DNA of 33,391 bases, from assembly GCA_900754605.1 (NCBI GenBank), contig CAAEDK010000259.1, positions 1 through 33,391 on the forward strand, given 5' to 3'. Shown here piece by piece: positions 15,687 to 22,604 of this stretch; the stretch's first letter is position 1, and the number at the start of each line of letters is the position of its first letter. Source of the DNA: an uncultured Oscillospiraceae bacterium. GTDB taxonomy: Bacteria; Bacillota_A; Clostridia; Oscillospirales; Oscillospiraceae. The notes under the pieces are model-generated. The model saw only the letters and a program-made list of their open reading frames with translations. It made no database searches and had not been told where the DNA came from. The position numbers and the translations under genes were made by a program.

Positions 15687-15720
15687 AAATCCCCGCCTCC
15701 AAAACCGGAGGCGGGGATTT
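15687..15720 (-). terminator. terminator of the small-protein operon
   Basis: AAATCCCCGCCTCC pairs with GGAGGCGGGGATTT around a 6-base loop, followed on the minus strand by a T5 run. It lies just after the gene that stops at 15723. Confidence 0.85.
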
Positions 15721-15722
15721 GC

Positions 15723-15848
15723 TCAGGACTGCTGGGCTGTCTCAGATTTTCCCTTGGCACCGTTGACTACATTCTGGGCACCGGACTGACTACGGTTCTG
15801 GGCCGCAGACTCGTTGTTCTCCGGGCGCTTCATACCTTTCTTTGCCAT
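15723..15848 (-). CDS. 41-residue spore-type small protein, tentative
   Basis: The protein reads MAKKGMKRPENNESAAQ, continues N/Q/S/A-rich (SQSGAQN, SETAQQS) and has no cysteine or aromatic residue. The ATG has a GGAGG site 7 bases upstream, which strongly supports translation. It overlaps the preceding gene by 19 bases and would share its sigma-G type promoter. The composition (short, soluble, Q/N/A/S-rich with a basic start) recalls gamma-type small acid-soluble spore proteins, but I see no defining motif, so that is inference. It ends at a clear terminator. Confidence 0.65.
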   Translation of the reverse strand: MAKKGMKRPENNESAAQNRSQSGAQNVVNGAKGKSETAQQS

Positions 15849-16033
15849 TCAAATTCCTCCGTTTCGTTGCCTCCGCTCAACAGTGCGGCGGCGCAGTCTT
15901 TCAGATCAGCCATGGAGTTGACCCCATTGGGGCGGGTACGGATCCTGTCCTGCACATGAGCGGGGAGGGCGTCGAAATAACGCTTAGCCTCCGGCTCCCG
16001 GCGGAACAGGGCGTACAGATCGCGGTACTGCAA
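15830..16033 (-). CDS. small protein (67 aa) behind a sigma-G promoter
   Basis: A 67-residue soluble protein reading TTG-start MQYRDLYALFRREPEAKRYF and then DALPAHVQDRI...NSMADLKDCA. Similar short 'Y..F..LP..V...I' proteins are common in clostridial genomes, with no known role. The TTG at 16033 is chosen because GAGGTG lies 7 bases upstream and no ATG in frame has a site. A GAATA-N18-CATACTA promoter ends 19 bases before it, which puts the gene and its overlapping partner (15723-15848) in the late forespore. Confidence 0.75.
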   Translation of the reverse strand: MQYRDLYALFRREPEAKRYFDALPAHVQDRIRTRPNGVNSMADLKDCAAALLSGGNETEEFEWQRKV

Positions 16034-16052
16034 TGGATATCACCTCGCCCTC

Positions 16053-16082
16053 TAGTATGAACCTGTCCTGGGAACATTATTC
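16053..16082 (-). promoter_or_regulatory. sigma-G (forespore) type promoter
   Basis: On the minus strand GAATA (16078-16082), exactly 18 bases, CATACTA (16053-16059). This matches the Bacillus sigma-G consensus (GMATR-N18-CATWMTA) completely. The TTG start of the first gene lies 19 bases downstream. Confidence 0.75.
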
Positions 16083-16263
16083 CGGGAACGGAATATTTTT
16101 TCTTTCCTGCCACGGAGCATCAAGCCAAAAGCAAAACGCACCGCATCCCAGAACGATGTTTTCCCTCACCCCATTCCCATCCCCCGGCCCATTAAGATGA
16201 TGTAAATTTTGGTTCAAAATTTCATCTTTTCTTTACGAATAGCAGGAAAGTCGTAAATAAAAG

Positions 16264-16338
16264 GTTGATTTTTGGATATCAGTCGTGAAATTGTTCAAAA
16301 ACGAATATCCAGAATTGTGGAAAGTGCGGGAAATCAAC
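16264..16338 (+). repeat. nested inverted repeats upstream of gltS
   Basis: GTTGATTT (16264-16271) pairs with AAATCAAC (16331-16338), and inside it GGATAT (16274-16279) pairs with ATATCC (16305-16310). They lie just upstream of the gltS -35, a place for an operator or a bent-DNA site. Confidence 0.45.
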
Positions 16339-16354
16339 TTCACATTGTAGAAAT

Positions 16355-16382
16355 TTGAAGGAATTTGAAGTTGATGTATAAA
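16355..16382 (+). promoter_or_regulatory. promoter of gltS
   Basis: TTGAAG, 16 bases, TATAAA, 70 bases before the start codon. Confidence 0.6.
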
Positions 16383-16451
16383 ATAAAAAACGAAGTAAAA
16401 CGTAGCCAAAGAATACAATTTGAAAACAAAAGAAGAGGAGAGAGGAAACTT

Positions 16452-17654
16452 ATGCTGACGATCCACATGGATATGCTGCAGACAGCGGCCCTGGCGATGC
16501 TGCTGTTCCTCCTGGGACGCTTCATTGTCGATCACGTCGACTTTCTGAAGCGCTGCTGCATCCCTGCCCCAGTGGTGGGCGGACTGATCTTCGCCATCCT
16601 GCACCTGGTCACCTATCAGACCGGGATTCTGACCCTGGAGTTCGATGAAACCCTGCGTGTGGCCTTTATGGACTTCTTCTTCACCAGTGTGGGCTTCGGC
16701 GCCAGCATCAAGCTGCTGAAGAAGGGCGCACTGCCCGTCATGATCTTCCTGCTGCTGGCCACCCTCATGGTCACCATGCAGGACCTGGTGGGCGTGGGCA
16801 TGGCTGGTCTCTTTGATCTGGACGGCCGCATGGGCCTGTGCATGGGCTCCGTGCCCCTGGTAGGCGGCCACGGAACCTCCGCCTCCTTCGGTGATACCTT
16901 CCAGAAGGCCGGTGTGGAAGGCGCCATGACTGTGGCAGTTGCCTGCGCCACCTATGGTCTGGTGGCTGGCTCCCTCATGGGCGGCCCTCTGGGCAGATGG
17001 AAAATCAAGAAGTACAACCTGAAGCCCCATGTGGCTGCGGAGGACGAGAAGCTGGGCGAGCCTGAGACTGTCTACCTCACCAAGGCTGAGAAGCTGGACA
17101 GCAACACCTTCCTGGACTCCTTCGTTCTGATCATCATTGCCACCGGTATTGGAACCTACATCACCAACGCCTTTGCCAAGATTGGCATCACCCTGCCGGT
17201 GTACATTGGCGGTATGATCGTGGCCCTGATCATCCGCAACGTGGCCGACGCTATGGGCAAGGAGCTGCCCCTGAAGGCCATTGATGTGGCGGGCAACACC
17301 AGCCTGAACATTTTCCTGGGCATCGCCCTGATGACCCTGAAGCTGTGGCAGCTGGCTGAACTGGCTCTGCCCATCGTGGTGACTCTGGCGGTCCAAACCC
17401 TGCTGATGTTCCTGTTCGCCTCCTTTGTGGTGTTCCGTGTTATGGGCGCTGACTATGAGGCTGCCGTGATGACCGCCGCCTTCTGCGGCTTCGGCATGGG
17501 TGCTACCCCCAACGCCATGGCCAATATGCTGACCATCAAGAACCAGTTCGGCCCCGCGCCTAAGGCGTTCTTTGTGGTCCCCTTGGTGGGTGGTATGTTC
17601 ATTGACTTCACAAACACCGCCGTTTTGACGGTATTTACCAATCTGGTCGGCTGA
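16452..17654 (+). CDS. gltS: sodium/glutamate symporter, GltS family
   Basis: A 400-residue inner-membrane protein, the same length as E. coli GltS, which imports glutamate with sodium. Two inverted halves each carry a re-entrant loop with a glycine-rich motif: GGHGTSASFGDTF in the first half and GFGMGATPNAMANM in the second, both diagnostic for the family. About ten membrane segments are visible. The ATG at 16452 is chosen over the frame opening at 16365 because a GAGAGG site lies 6 bases upstream and the product then begins, like GltS, just before the first membrane segment. It is a one-gene unit with its own promoter and terminator. Confidence 0.95.
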   Translation: MLTIHMDMLQTAALAMLLFLLGRFIVDHVDFLKRCCIPAPVVGGLIFAILHLVTYQTGILTLEFDETLRVAFMDFFFTSVGFGASIKLLKKGALPVMIFLLLATLMVTMQDLVGVGMAGLFDLDGRMGLCMGSVPLVGGHGTSASFGDTFQKAGVEGAMTVAVACATYGLVAGSLMGGPLGRWKIKKYNLKPHVAAEDEKLGEPETVYLTKAEKLDSNTFLDSFVLIIIATGIGTYITNAFAKIGITLPVYIGGMIVALIIRNVADAMGKELPLKAIDVAGNTSLNIFLGIALMTLKLWQLAELALPIVVTLAVQTLLMFLFASFVVFRVMGADYEAAVMTAAFCGFGMGATPNAMANMLTIKNQFGPAPKAFFVVPLVGGMFIDFTNTAVLTVFTNLVG

Positions 17655-17679
17655 CTCCGCTCTGTGAGCCGAGAGAACA

Positions 17680-17728
17680 GCGGGTCCCGCTCCTCTACTC
17701 AGAGGACCGGGGCCCGCTTCTTATTTTT
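17680..17728 (+). terminator. terminator of gltS
   Basis: A 17-base stem (17680-17696 with 17701-17717, one wobble and one mismatch) and the T-rich tail TTCTTATTTTT. Confidence 0.85.
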
Positions 17729-17763
17729 CTGCCGGATTGGGCCATTTCCGGCGGGAAAGAGGC

Positions 17764-17792
17764 TTGCATCTTCAAATAAAATCCATTACACT
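17764..17792 (+). promoter_or_regulatory. possible promoter of the MATE operon
   Basis: TTGCAT, 17 bases, TACACT. The boxes are weak, which fits a gene that needs an activator. The CTGAA repeats begin at its -10. Confidence 0.45.
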
Positions 17793-17828
17793 GAATCTAG
17801 CTGAACCTATCTGAACTGATATTCTGAA
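17791..17828 (+). repeat. phased CTGAA repeats, possible operator
   Basis: CTGAA occurs at 17791, 17801, 17811 and 17824: three at an exact 10-base step, the fourth 13 bases on. They lie on one face of the helix just downstream of the likely -10, a good place for a regulator of the transporter. Confidence 0.45.
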
Positions 17829-17852
17829 TCAGGATCAAAGGGGGCCGCAGAC

Positions 17853-17918
17853 ATGACACTGACACTTGACCGGATCCGCTCCAGCGGACCGTGCTATGGA
17901 GAGGGGGCTGCGGGATGA
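17853..17918 (+). CDS. 21-residue leader peptide coupled to the MATE gene
   Basis: The ORF reads MTLTLDRIRSSGPCYGEGAA plus a final Gly. AAAGGGGG lies 8 bases before the ATG, a stronger site than that of the MATE gene. Its TGA stop overlaps the MATE start in an ATGA junction, so ribosomes finishing the leader could start on the transporter. The peptide has no known homologue to me. It may act only by being translated (coupling or stalling). A spurious ORF remains possible. Confidence 0.5.
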   Translation: MTLTLDRIRSSGPCYGEGAAG

Positions 17919-19297
17919 GCCGCCCTGCCGACAACATTCTGGGGACTCTTCCGGTCCCAAAGCTGGTGTGGACCATGTCCTCCCCCATCATGCTCTCTAT
18001 GCTGATGAGCGCCATCTATAATCTGGTGGACAGCATCTATGTGGCCCAGGTGAGTGAGTTGGATTTCCTGGCCCTCTCCTACGCCTATCCGGTCCAGCTG
18101 ATGATGGTAGCCTTCTGCGCCGGGACCGGGGTTGGCTTCAACGCTCTGTTCGCCCAGCGCCTGGGAGCCGGGCAGAAAGAAGAGGCCAACCGGGTGGCCT
18201 GTCACGGCTTTTTGTTCTATGGGCTGTGCTGGCTGCTGTTCCTGGCCTTCGCCCTGTTGGGCACACCCCTCTTTTTCCGCCTGTCCACCGGCGATGGGGC
18301 AGTGGCAGCGGCGGGGACCTCCTATCTGGTCATCTGCTGCGGCCTGTCCATCGGGATGTGTATGCAGTTTCTCACTGAGCGCCTGCTCCAGACCACTGGC
18401 CACCCCGCCGGCTTCATGGTCGTCCAGGGCTCCGGGGCCATCCTCAACATCGTTCTGGATCCGGTGTTCATCTTTGGTCTGGATATGGGGGTGGTGGGGG
18501 CCGCCGTGGCCACCGTCATCGGTCAGATCTCCGGGGCCTGCATCGGCTTTTTCCTGCTGTGGCGCATCCGGGGGGAGTTCTCCGTCTCCTTCCGGGGCTT
18601 CCGGCCCGACCGCGCCCTTTCCGCAGAGCTGCTCCGCATCGCCGCCCCCGCCGTTGTGATGCAGTCCCTGTCCAGCTTTATGTCTCTGGGACTCAATCAG
18701 CTGCTCACCCTCTGGTCGGACACCGCCGTCTTTGTGCTGGGTGTCTATTTTAAAATCCAGTCCTTTGTGTTTATGCCTATCTTCGGGGTCAACAGCGGCC
18801 TGATCCCCATCCTCAGCTATAACTATGGGGCCAAATCCGCCCCCCGCCTCTCCCAAGCGGTGCGCTTCGGGGTGCAGCTGGCTCTGTCCGCCGCCGTGGC
18901 GGGGGCCGCCCTGCTGGTCCTGGCCGCCGGCCCCCTGCTGCGATATTGCTTCCACGCCGGTGAAGCGGCCGCCGCTATGGGCGTTCCCGCCCTGCGCATG
19001 GCCGCCCTCTCCTTCCCCATCGCCGCGGTGAGCATCATCCTGTCCGCCGCCTTTCAGTCCCTCGGACACAGCGGAAGCTCCCTGCTGACCGCCCTGCTGA
19101 GGCAGATCCTGCTCCTGCTCCCCATCGCCGCCCTGCTTCTTTGGCTGGCCCCGGACAGCATCTGGCTGTCCTTCCTGATCGCGGAGGCCATTACCTGTGT
19201 GGTGACCATCCTTCTTTACCGCCGGACCATCCGCCCCCTGATAGACGCGCTGGCAGTCCCCAGGGATATGATGCCCTCTGCTTCCTCCGACCACTGA
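17915..19297 (+). CDS. MATE-family multidrug/metabolite efflux transporter
   Basis: A 460-residue inner-membrane protein with twelve predicted segments in two similar halves, typical of MATE exporters that use sodium or protons to expel cationic compounds. The start region SPIMLSMLMSAIYNLVDSIYV is the classic MATE helix 1, and the second half repeats it (PAVVMQSLSSFMSLGLNQ). It looks most like the DinF/NorM-like 'MATE family efflux transporter' common in clostridia. The ATG at 17915 has GAGGGGG 7 bases upstream and begins inside the stop of the leader ORF. Substrate unknown. Confidence 0.93.
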   Translation: MSRPADNILGTLPVPKLVWTMSSPIMLSMLMSAIYNLVDSIYVAQVSELDFLALSYAYPVQLMMVAFCAGTGVGFNALFAQRLGAGQKEEANRVACHGFLFYGLCWLLFLAFALLGTPLFFRLSTGDGAVAAAGTSYLVICCGLSIGMCMQFLTERLLQTTGHPAGFMVVQGSGAILNIVLDPVFIFGLDMGVVGAAVATVIGQISGACIGFFLLWRIRGEFSVSFRGFRPDRALSAELLRIAAPAVVMQSLSSFMSLGLNQLLTLWSDTAVFVLGVYFKIQSFVFMPIFGVNSGLIPILSYNYGAKSAPRLSQAVRFGVQLALSAAVAGAALLVLAAGPLLRYCFHAGEAAAAMGVPALRMAALSFPIAAVSIILSAAFQSLGHSGSSLLTALLRQILLLLPIAALLLWLAPDSIWLSFLIAEAITCVVTILLYRRTIRPLIDALAVPRDMMPSASSDH

Positions 19298-19445
19298 GCG
19301 GCTTCTGATCTTCCCCCCCGGTATTTGGAAGATTTGTGCATTTGATCCCCTGTTTTTTGTAAAATTTTCAAATTGCTTTTCCCTAAAAAATGTGATACTT
19401 ATTGTACTGTAATGAAGATCAAATACAGAGAGGAGTGTCATTAGA

Positions 19446-19841
19446 ATGGGATTTGGCCGATTTCTGTCCCGTTTCCGCCCTTTGGTCCCTGTCCACGCTG
19501 TCTTTGACCTGGAATTTCTTTCCCTCTTTCTCCTCTATCTCGCAGTCCGCTGGACGCCCCTGCTGGGTGACCTGCTGGCAATCGGGTTCTTCGCCATCGT
19601 TCTGATCCTCACCCTCTGGGGGGAGCGCCGGTTCCTCCTTGGCGGCGGTGCTGCCGCCGTCCCGTGGGAGCGCCGGTTCCTGCTGGTCCACCTTCCACAG
19701 ACCCTGTACAGCCTGGGGGTCTGCGCCCTCCTGTTCCGCCACGGCTTCGGCCCCCTTGGCCTGCTCCTTCTGGTTTTGAAGGCCGCCGCCCTGTGGTACG
19801 GCGCGGGACACCCGTTTCAGTCCTCAGAACAGGGATCCTGA
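19446..19841 (+). CDS. small membrane protein of unknown function (131 aa)
   Basis: A 131-residue protein with about four hydrophobic segments (roughly 22-36, 41-58, 80-98 and 102-116) and short, arginine-rich loops. I recognise no family. The ATG at 19446 has a GAGGAG site 10 bases upstream. It follows the MATE gene by 148 bases on the same strand with no clear terminator between, so it may be cotranscribed. A tandem duplication of 'ERRFLL' (two copies 18 residues apart, within 60-82) is visible in the middle of the protein. Confidence 0.7.
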   Translation: MGFGRFLSRFRPLVPVHAVFDLEFLSLFLLYLAVRWTPLLGDLLAIGFFAIVLILTLWGERRFLLGGGAAAVPWERRFLLVHLPQTLYSLGVCALLFRHGFGPLGLLLLVLKAAALWYGAGHPFQSSEQGS

Positions 19842-19854
19842 AATTCCGAACTAG

Positions 19855-20121
19855 CCCCCCGCCGCATAACGCGGCGAGGGGGCCCTGCTTATCAAAAAAG
19901 CCCTCCTGCAAAGTGTTCCGCCGCCTGTGGGCGGCGGAATAAAATTGAATCCAGTCATTTCCGGGGGCGTGTACCTCGGAAGGGATACTTCTCACGAAAT
20001 ATTTACCCACAATTTCTCAGAAAATTGCGGTGAATATTTCGTGCGATCCCCCTCGAAAAAGTAGCTGCACCACTTTTCAATCGTCGCAGACACCCCCGCC
20101 GCATTGATGCGGCGGGGGTGT
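19855..20121. repeat. cluster of look-alike GC hairpins and one long AT hairpin
   Basis: This fills the 304-base space between two convergent genes. Three hairpins share a GCCGC...GCGGC core with different loops: 19855-19882, 19916-19939 (perfect TTCCGCCGCC/GGCGGCGGAA) and 20090-20121 (perfect 14-base stem). Between the last two lies a 51-base hairpin (19993-20043): a 15-base arm pairs with its mate with one wobble, and an inner CAATTT/AAATTG continues it. No gene or T run is seen, so these are not ordinary terminators. Confidence 0.6.
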
Positions 20122-20145
20122 CCTGTTGATATGGTATTTCTTTTG

Positions 20146-22275
20146 TCAGGCGCGGCCCAGACGCTCCATCAGGCGGCGCCAGGGGCTCTCCTTCCGGCCG
20201 GAATGTGCAGTGTGCTGTGGGATCCCCTCAGCTTCCTCCACCGCCTCCTGCTGGAACACCTCCTGGCTGGAGCAGAGCGGCGCTCCGTTCCGCCTGGGAT
20301 GCCACAGCCCGTCCGGCCCCAGCTGTCGGGCCTTCACATTGTCTGAGATCAGCACATCAGTGATGTGGAATACCTTTCGTCGAAGTTCCGGATCCAGGAT
20401 GGGGCAGGCCACCTCCACCCGCCGCTCTGTGTTCCGGGTCATAAAGTCGGCGGAGGAGAGGAACAGGTCTGCATCCTCCCCACGGCCAAACCGGTAAATC
20501 CGGGTATGCTCCAGATAGCGCCCTACGATGGAGAATACAGTGATGCGATCGGTCAAGCCCGGGATCCCCGGGCGCAGGCAGCAGATCCCCCGCACATTCA
20601 TCACCACCTCCACCCCGGCCTGGGAGGCCTGGGCCAGCTTATCAATGAGTTTCCGGTCGGTGATGGAGTTCAGCTTCAGGAAGATATACCCCTGGTTCCC
20701 CTTGGCGATCTCACGGTCGATGAACTTGATGCACTGGTCCCGCAATTGGTAGGGCGAGACCAGCAGGCGCTCATACGTCCCTTCCAGGTTAGCTGTGGCC
20801 AGGTTCTGGAACAGAGCGGCGGCGTCCGCTCCCAACTCCGGATGGGAAGTGATCAGGCACAGGTCGGTGTACTGCCGGGCAGTCTTTTCATTATAGTTCC
20901 CTGTACCAACTTGAGTAATATACTGGAGACGTCCCCGCTCCCTTCGGGTGATCAAACAAATCTTGGAGTGGACTTTAATGTCCTCTGCACCATAGAGGAT
21001 GGTACACCCCGCCTCCTCCATCCGTTCAGCCCACTGGATGTTGTTCTGTTCATCGAAGCGGGCCCGCAATTCCATCAGAACGGTGACCTCTTTCCCATTT
21101 TCGGCAGCTGCACACAAATACTCTGCCAGCTTAGCTTTGGAAGCCAGGCGATAAATCGTGATCTTGATGGACAGCACACAGGGATCCGAGGCCGCCTCCC
21201 GCACCAGATGAAGAAAGGGATCCATAGACTGGAAAGGATAAAACAGCAGTACATCATGCCGCAGTACCTGATGCAGCACTTTTTCATCCGGACGGAGTGC
21301 TGCGGTAGGCCGCGGAGTGTAGGGCGGGAAGCACAGGGCGGTACGACTCTCCTGGGGCAGCTGCCCCTCCAGTGCAAAGACATATCCCATCCGCAGCGGT
21401 GCTTTGGAGAAAAATACCTGTTCCAAACTCAGGTTCAAGCGCCGACATAGGGATTCGATCCCTTTCTCATCCCGGCTGCCCTGGACTTCCAAGCGGACTG
21501 GGGCCAGCCGATTGCGTTTTTTGACGATCTTCCTCATATGCTGGCGGTAGTCCTCATCTACCTCATACGCCTCGTCCTCCGGACTGATGTCCGCATTCCG
21601 GGTCACGGAGATCACAGCCCGGCTCCGGATGGAAAATGCCGGGAACATTCGATCCGCATAAGCCAGCAGCACATCCTCTGTCAGGATATATCTCAGCCCC
21701 CGCTCACGCAGAATAAAGTAGGGCGGCAGACTCTGCGGCACTGGGATCAGCCCCAGAGCCTCCTGACCGTCGCTCTCCAACCGCAGCATCACATTCAGGG
21801 TCTTATTGGACAGGTGAGGAAAGGGATGGCGGGCGTCCACCACCTGGGGGGAGAGGATTGGCTGCACCTCGTCCCGGAACCAGTTCTCCACCTGCTTGCG
21901 CTCCTTAGTATCCATTTCCTCCACTGACAACCGGCAGATATTGCAGGCCCGCAGGCGGCTCTCCAACTGCTCTATCACTTTGTCCCGCTGCTTATACAGA
22001 GGGCCCGCAGCCTTGAAAATGGCCTGGAGCTGCTGCTCCGGCGTCTGTCCTGTCCGACTATCGATGTGCGGCTCTTTCACCAGTGTCATGTCATAGAGTG
22101 AACCCACCCGCACCATAAAAAATTCATCTAGGTTGCTGGTAAAGATCGCGGCAAACTTTAACCGCTCCATCAGCGGGACGTCTTCGTCCCTGGCCTCCTC
22201 CAGGACCCGCTCATCAAAGCGGAGCCAGGATAGCTCTCGATCCTGGGTATAGCGGGTATCTACCATCTTCGGCAT
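20146..22275 (-). CDS. ppk1: polyphosphate kinase 1
   Basis: A 709-residue, membrane-associated enzyme that builds polyphosphate from ATP and can run in reverse. The N-terminal domain has the family signature RELSWLRFDERVLEEA (about 13-28) and the FTSNLDEFFMVRVG motif. The two phospholipase D-like domains carry the active-site histidines: His436 in KVHSKIC, which is phosphorylated in E. coli PPK, and His590 in LEHTRIYRF. The length is typical (690-720). The ATG at 22275 has only a weak GGGA site, so the start is less sure; an ATG three codons later has none better. The tail (about 670-709) is variable. No exopolyphosphatase gene is next to it, but a pyrophosphatase lies 3.7 kb away. Confidence 0.96.
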   Translation of the reverse strand: MPKMVDTRYTQDRELSWLRFDERVLEEARDEDVPLMERLKFAAIFTSNLDEFFMVRVGSLYDMTLVKEPHIDSRTGQTPEQQLQAIFKAAGPLYKQRDKVIEQLESRLRACNICRLSVEEMDTKERKQVENWFRDEVQPILSPQVVDARHPFPHLSNKTLNVMLRLESDGQEALGLIPVPQSLPPYFILRERGLRYILTEDVLLAYADRMFPAFSIRSRAVISVTRNADISPEDEAYEVDEDYRQHMRKIVKKRNRLAPVRLEVQGSRDEKGIESLCRRLNLSLEQVFFSKAPLRMGYVFALEGQLPQESRTALCFPPYTPRPTAALRPDEKVLHQVLRHDVLLFYPFQSMDPFLHLVREAASDPCVLSIKITIYRLASKAKLAEYLCAAAENGKEVTVLMELRARFDEQNNIQWAERMEEAGCTILYGAEDIKVHSKICLITRRERGRLQYITQVGTGNYNEKTARQYTDLCLITSHPELGADAAALFQNLATANLEGTYERLLVSPYQLRDQCIKFIDREIAKGNQGYIFLKLNSITDRKLIDKLAQASQAGVEVVMNVRGICCLRPGIPGLTDRITVFSIVGRYLEHTRIYRFGRGEDADLFLSSADFMTRNTERRVEVACPILDPELRRKVFHITDVLISDNVKARQLGPDGLWHPRRNGAPLCSSQEVFQQEAVEEAEGIPQHTAHSGRKESPWRRLMERLGRA

Positions 22276-22604
22276 ACGTTCCCTGCTTTCTCTTCAATAT
22301 CCTCTATCTATATAGCTATATAGAGGTTTTGTAATTTAGTATAACATGCTCCGCACTGTGTTGATATACTTTTTTTGTAAAATATAAGTTAAATCCATCT
22401 TTATCCTCCACTCCTGACACACACCTTTGATCTAAGCACACCCAGAAATTGTCCCCGTCCCACTCCGCATACCGCTGACAACCCGTTTCCTTGATGCTTT
22501 TCCCCAGTCATACCCTTGCAATTCAGAGGAAATTTAGGTATAATATTACGGCTTATAGAAATTTCCCGCAGAAGCGGCAACAATAACAAGAGAGCGTGAT
22601 AACT
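22276..22604. other. 329-base divergent region between ppk1 and leuS
   Basis: It holds an imperfect AT-rich palindrome (CCTCT...ATATAGCTATAT...AGAGG, about 22302-22327) in the ppk1 leader, a possible weak minus-strand -10 (TATACT at 22338-22343) and the leuS promoter. The leuS leader is only about 55 bases, too short for a T-box riboswitch. No gene is seen. Confidence 0.55.
22516..22544 (+). promoter_or_regulatory. promoter of leuS
   Basis: TTGCAA, 17 bases, TATAAT. Confidence 0.85.

Larger units (their letters stand above)
16034..16451. other. 418-base divergent intergenic region
   Basis: The left part holds the sigma-G type promoter (16053-16082), which lies within a TATTCCG-GGAA-CGGAATA hairpin (16078-16095) followed by T6 on the plus strand. 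The right, AT-rich part holds nested inverted repeats (16264-16338) and the gltS promoter. No further gene is seen. Confidence 0.6.

Noticed and set aside
16233..17396. 387-codon minus-strand frame over gltS
   Set aside because: H/Q/G-rich antisense shadow without a ribosome site; GltS is clear.
17894..19441. 515-codon minus-strand frame over the MATE gene
   Set aside because: The product is G/Q/H/D-rich low complexity with no fold; the MATE protein on the plus strand has all family motifs.
22545..22604. T-box riboswitch before leuS
   Set aside because: The leader is only about 55 bases with no specifier or antiterminator.
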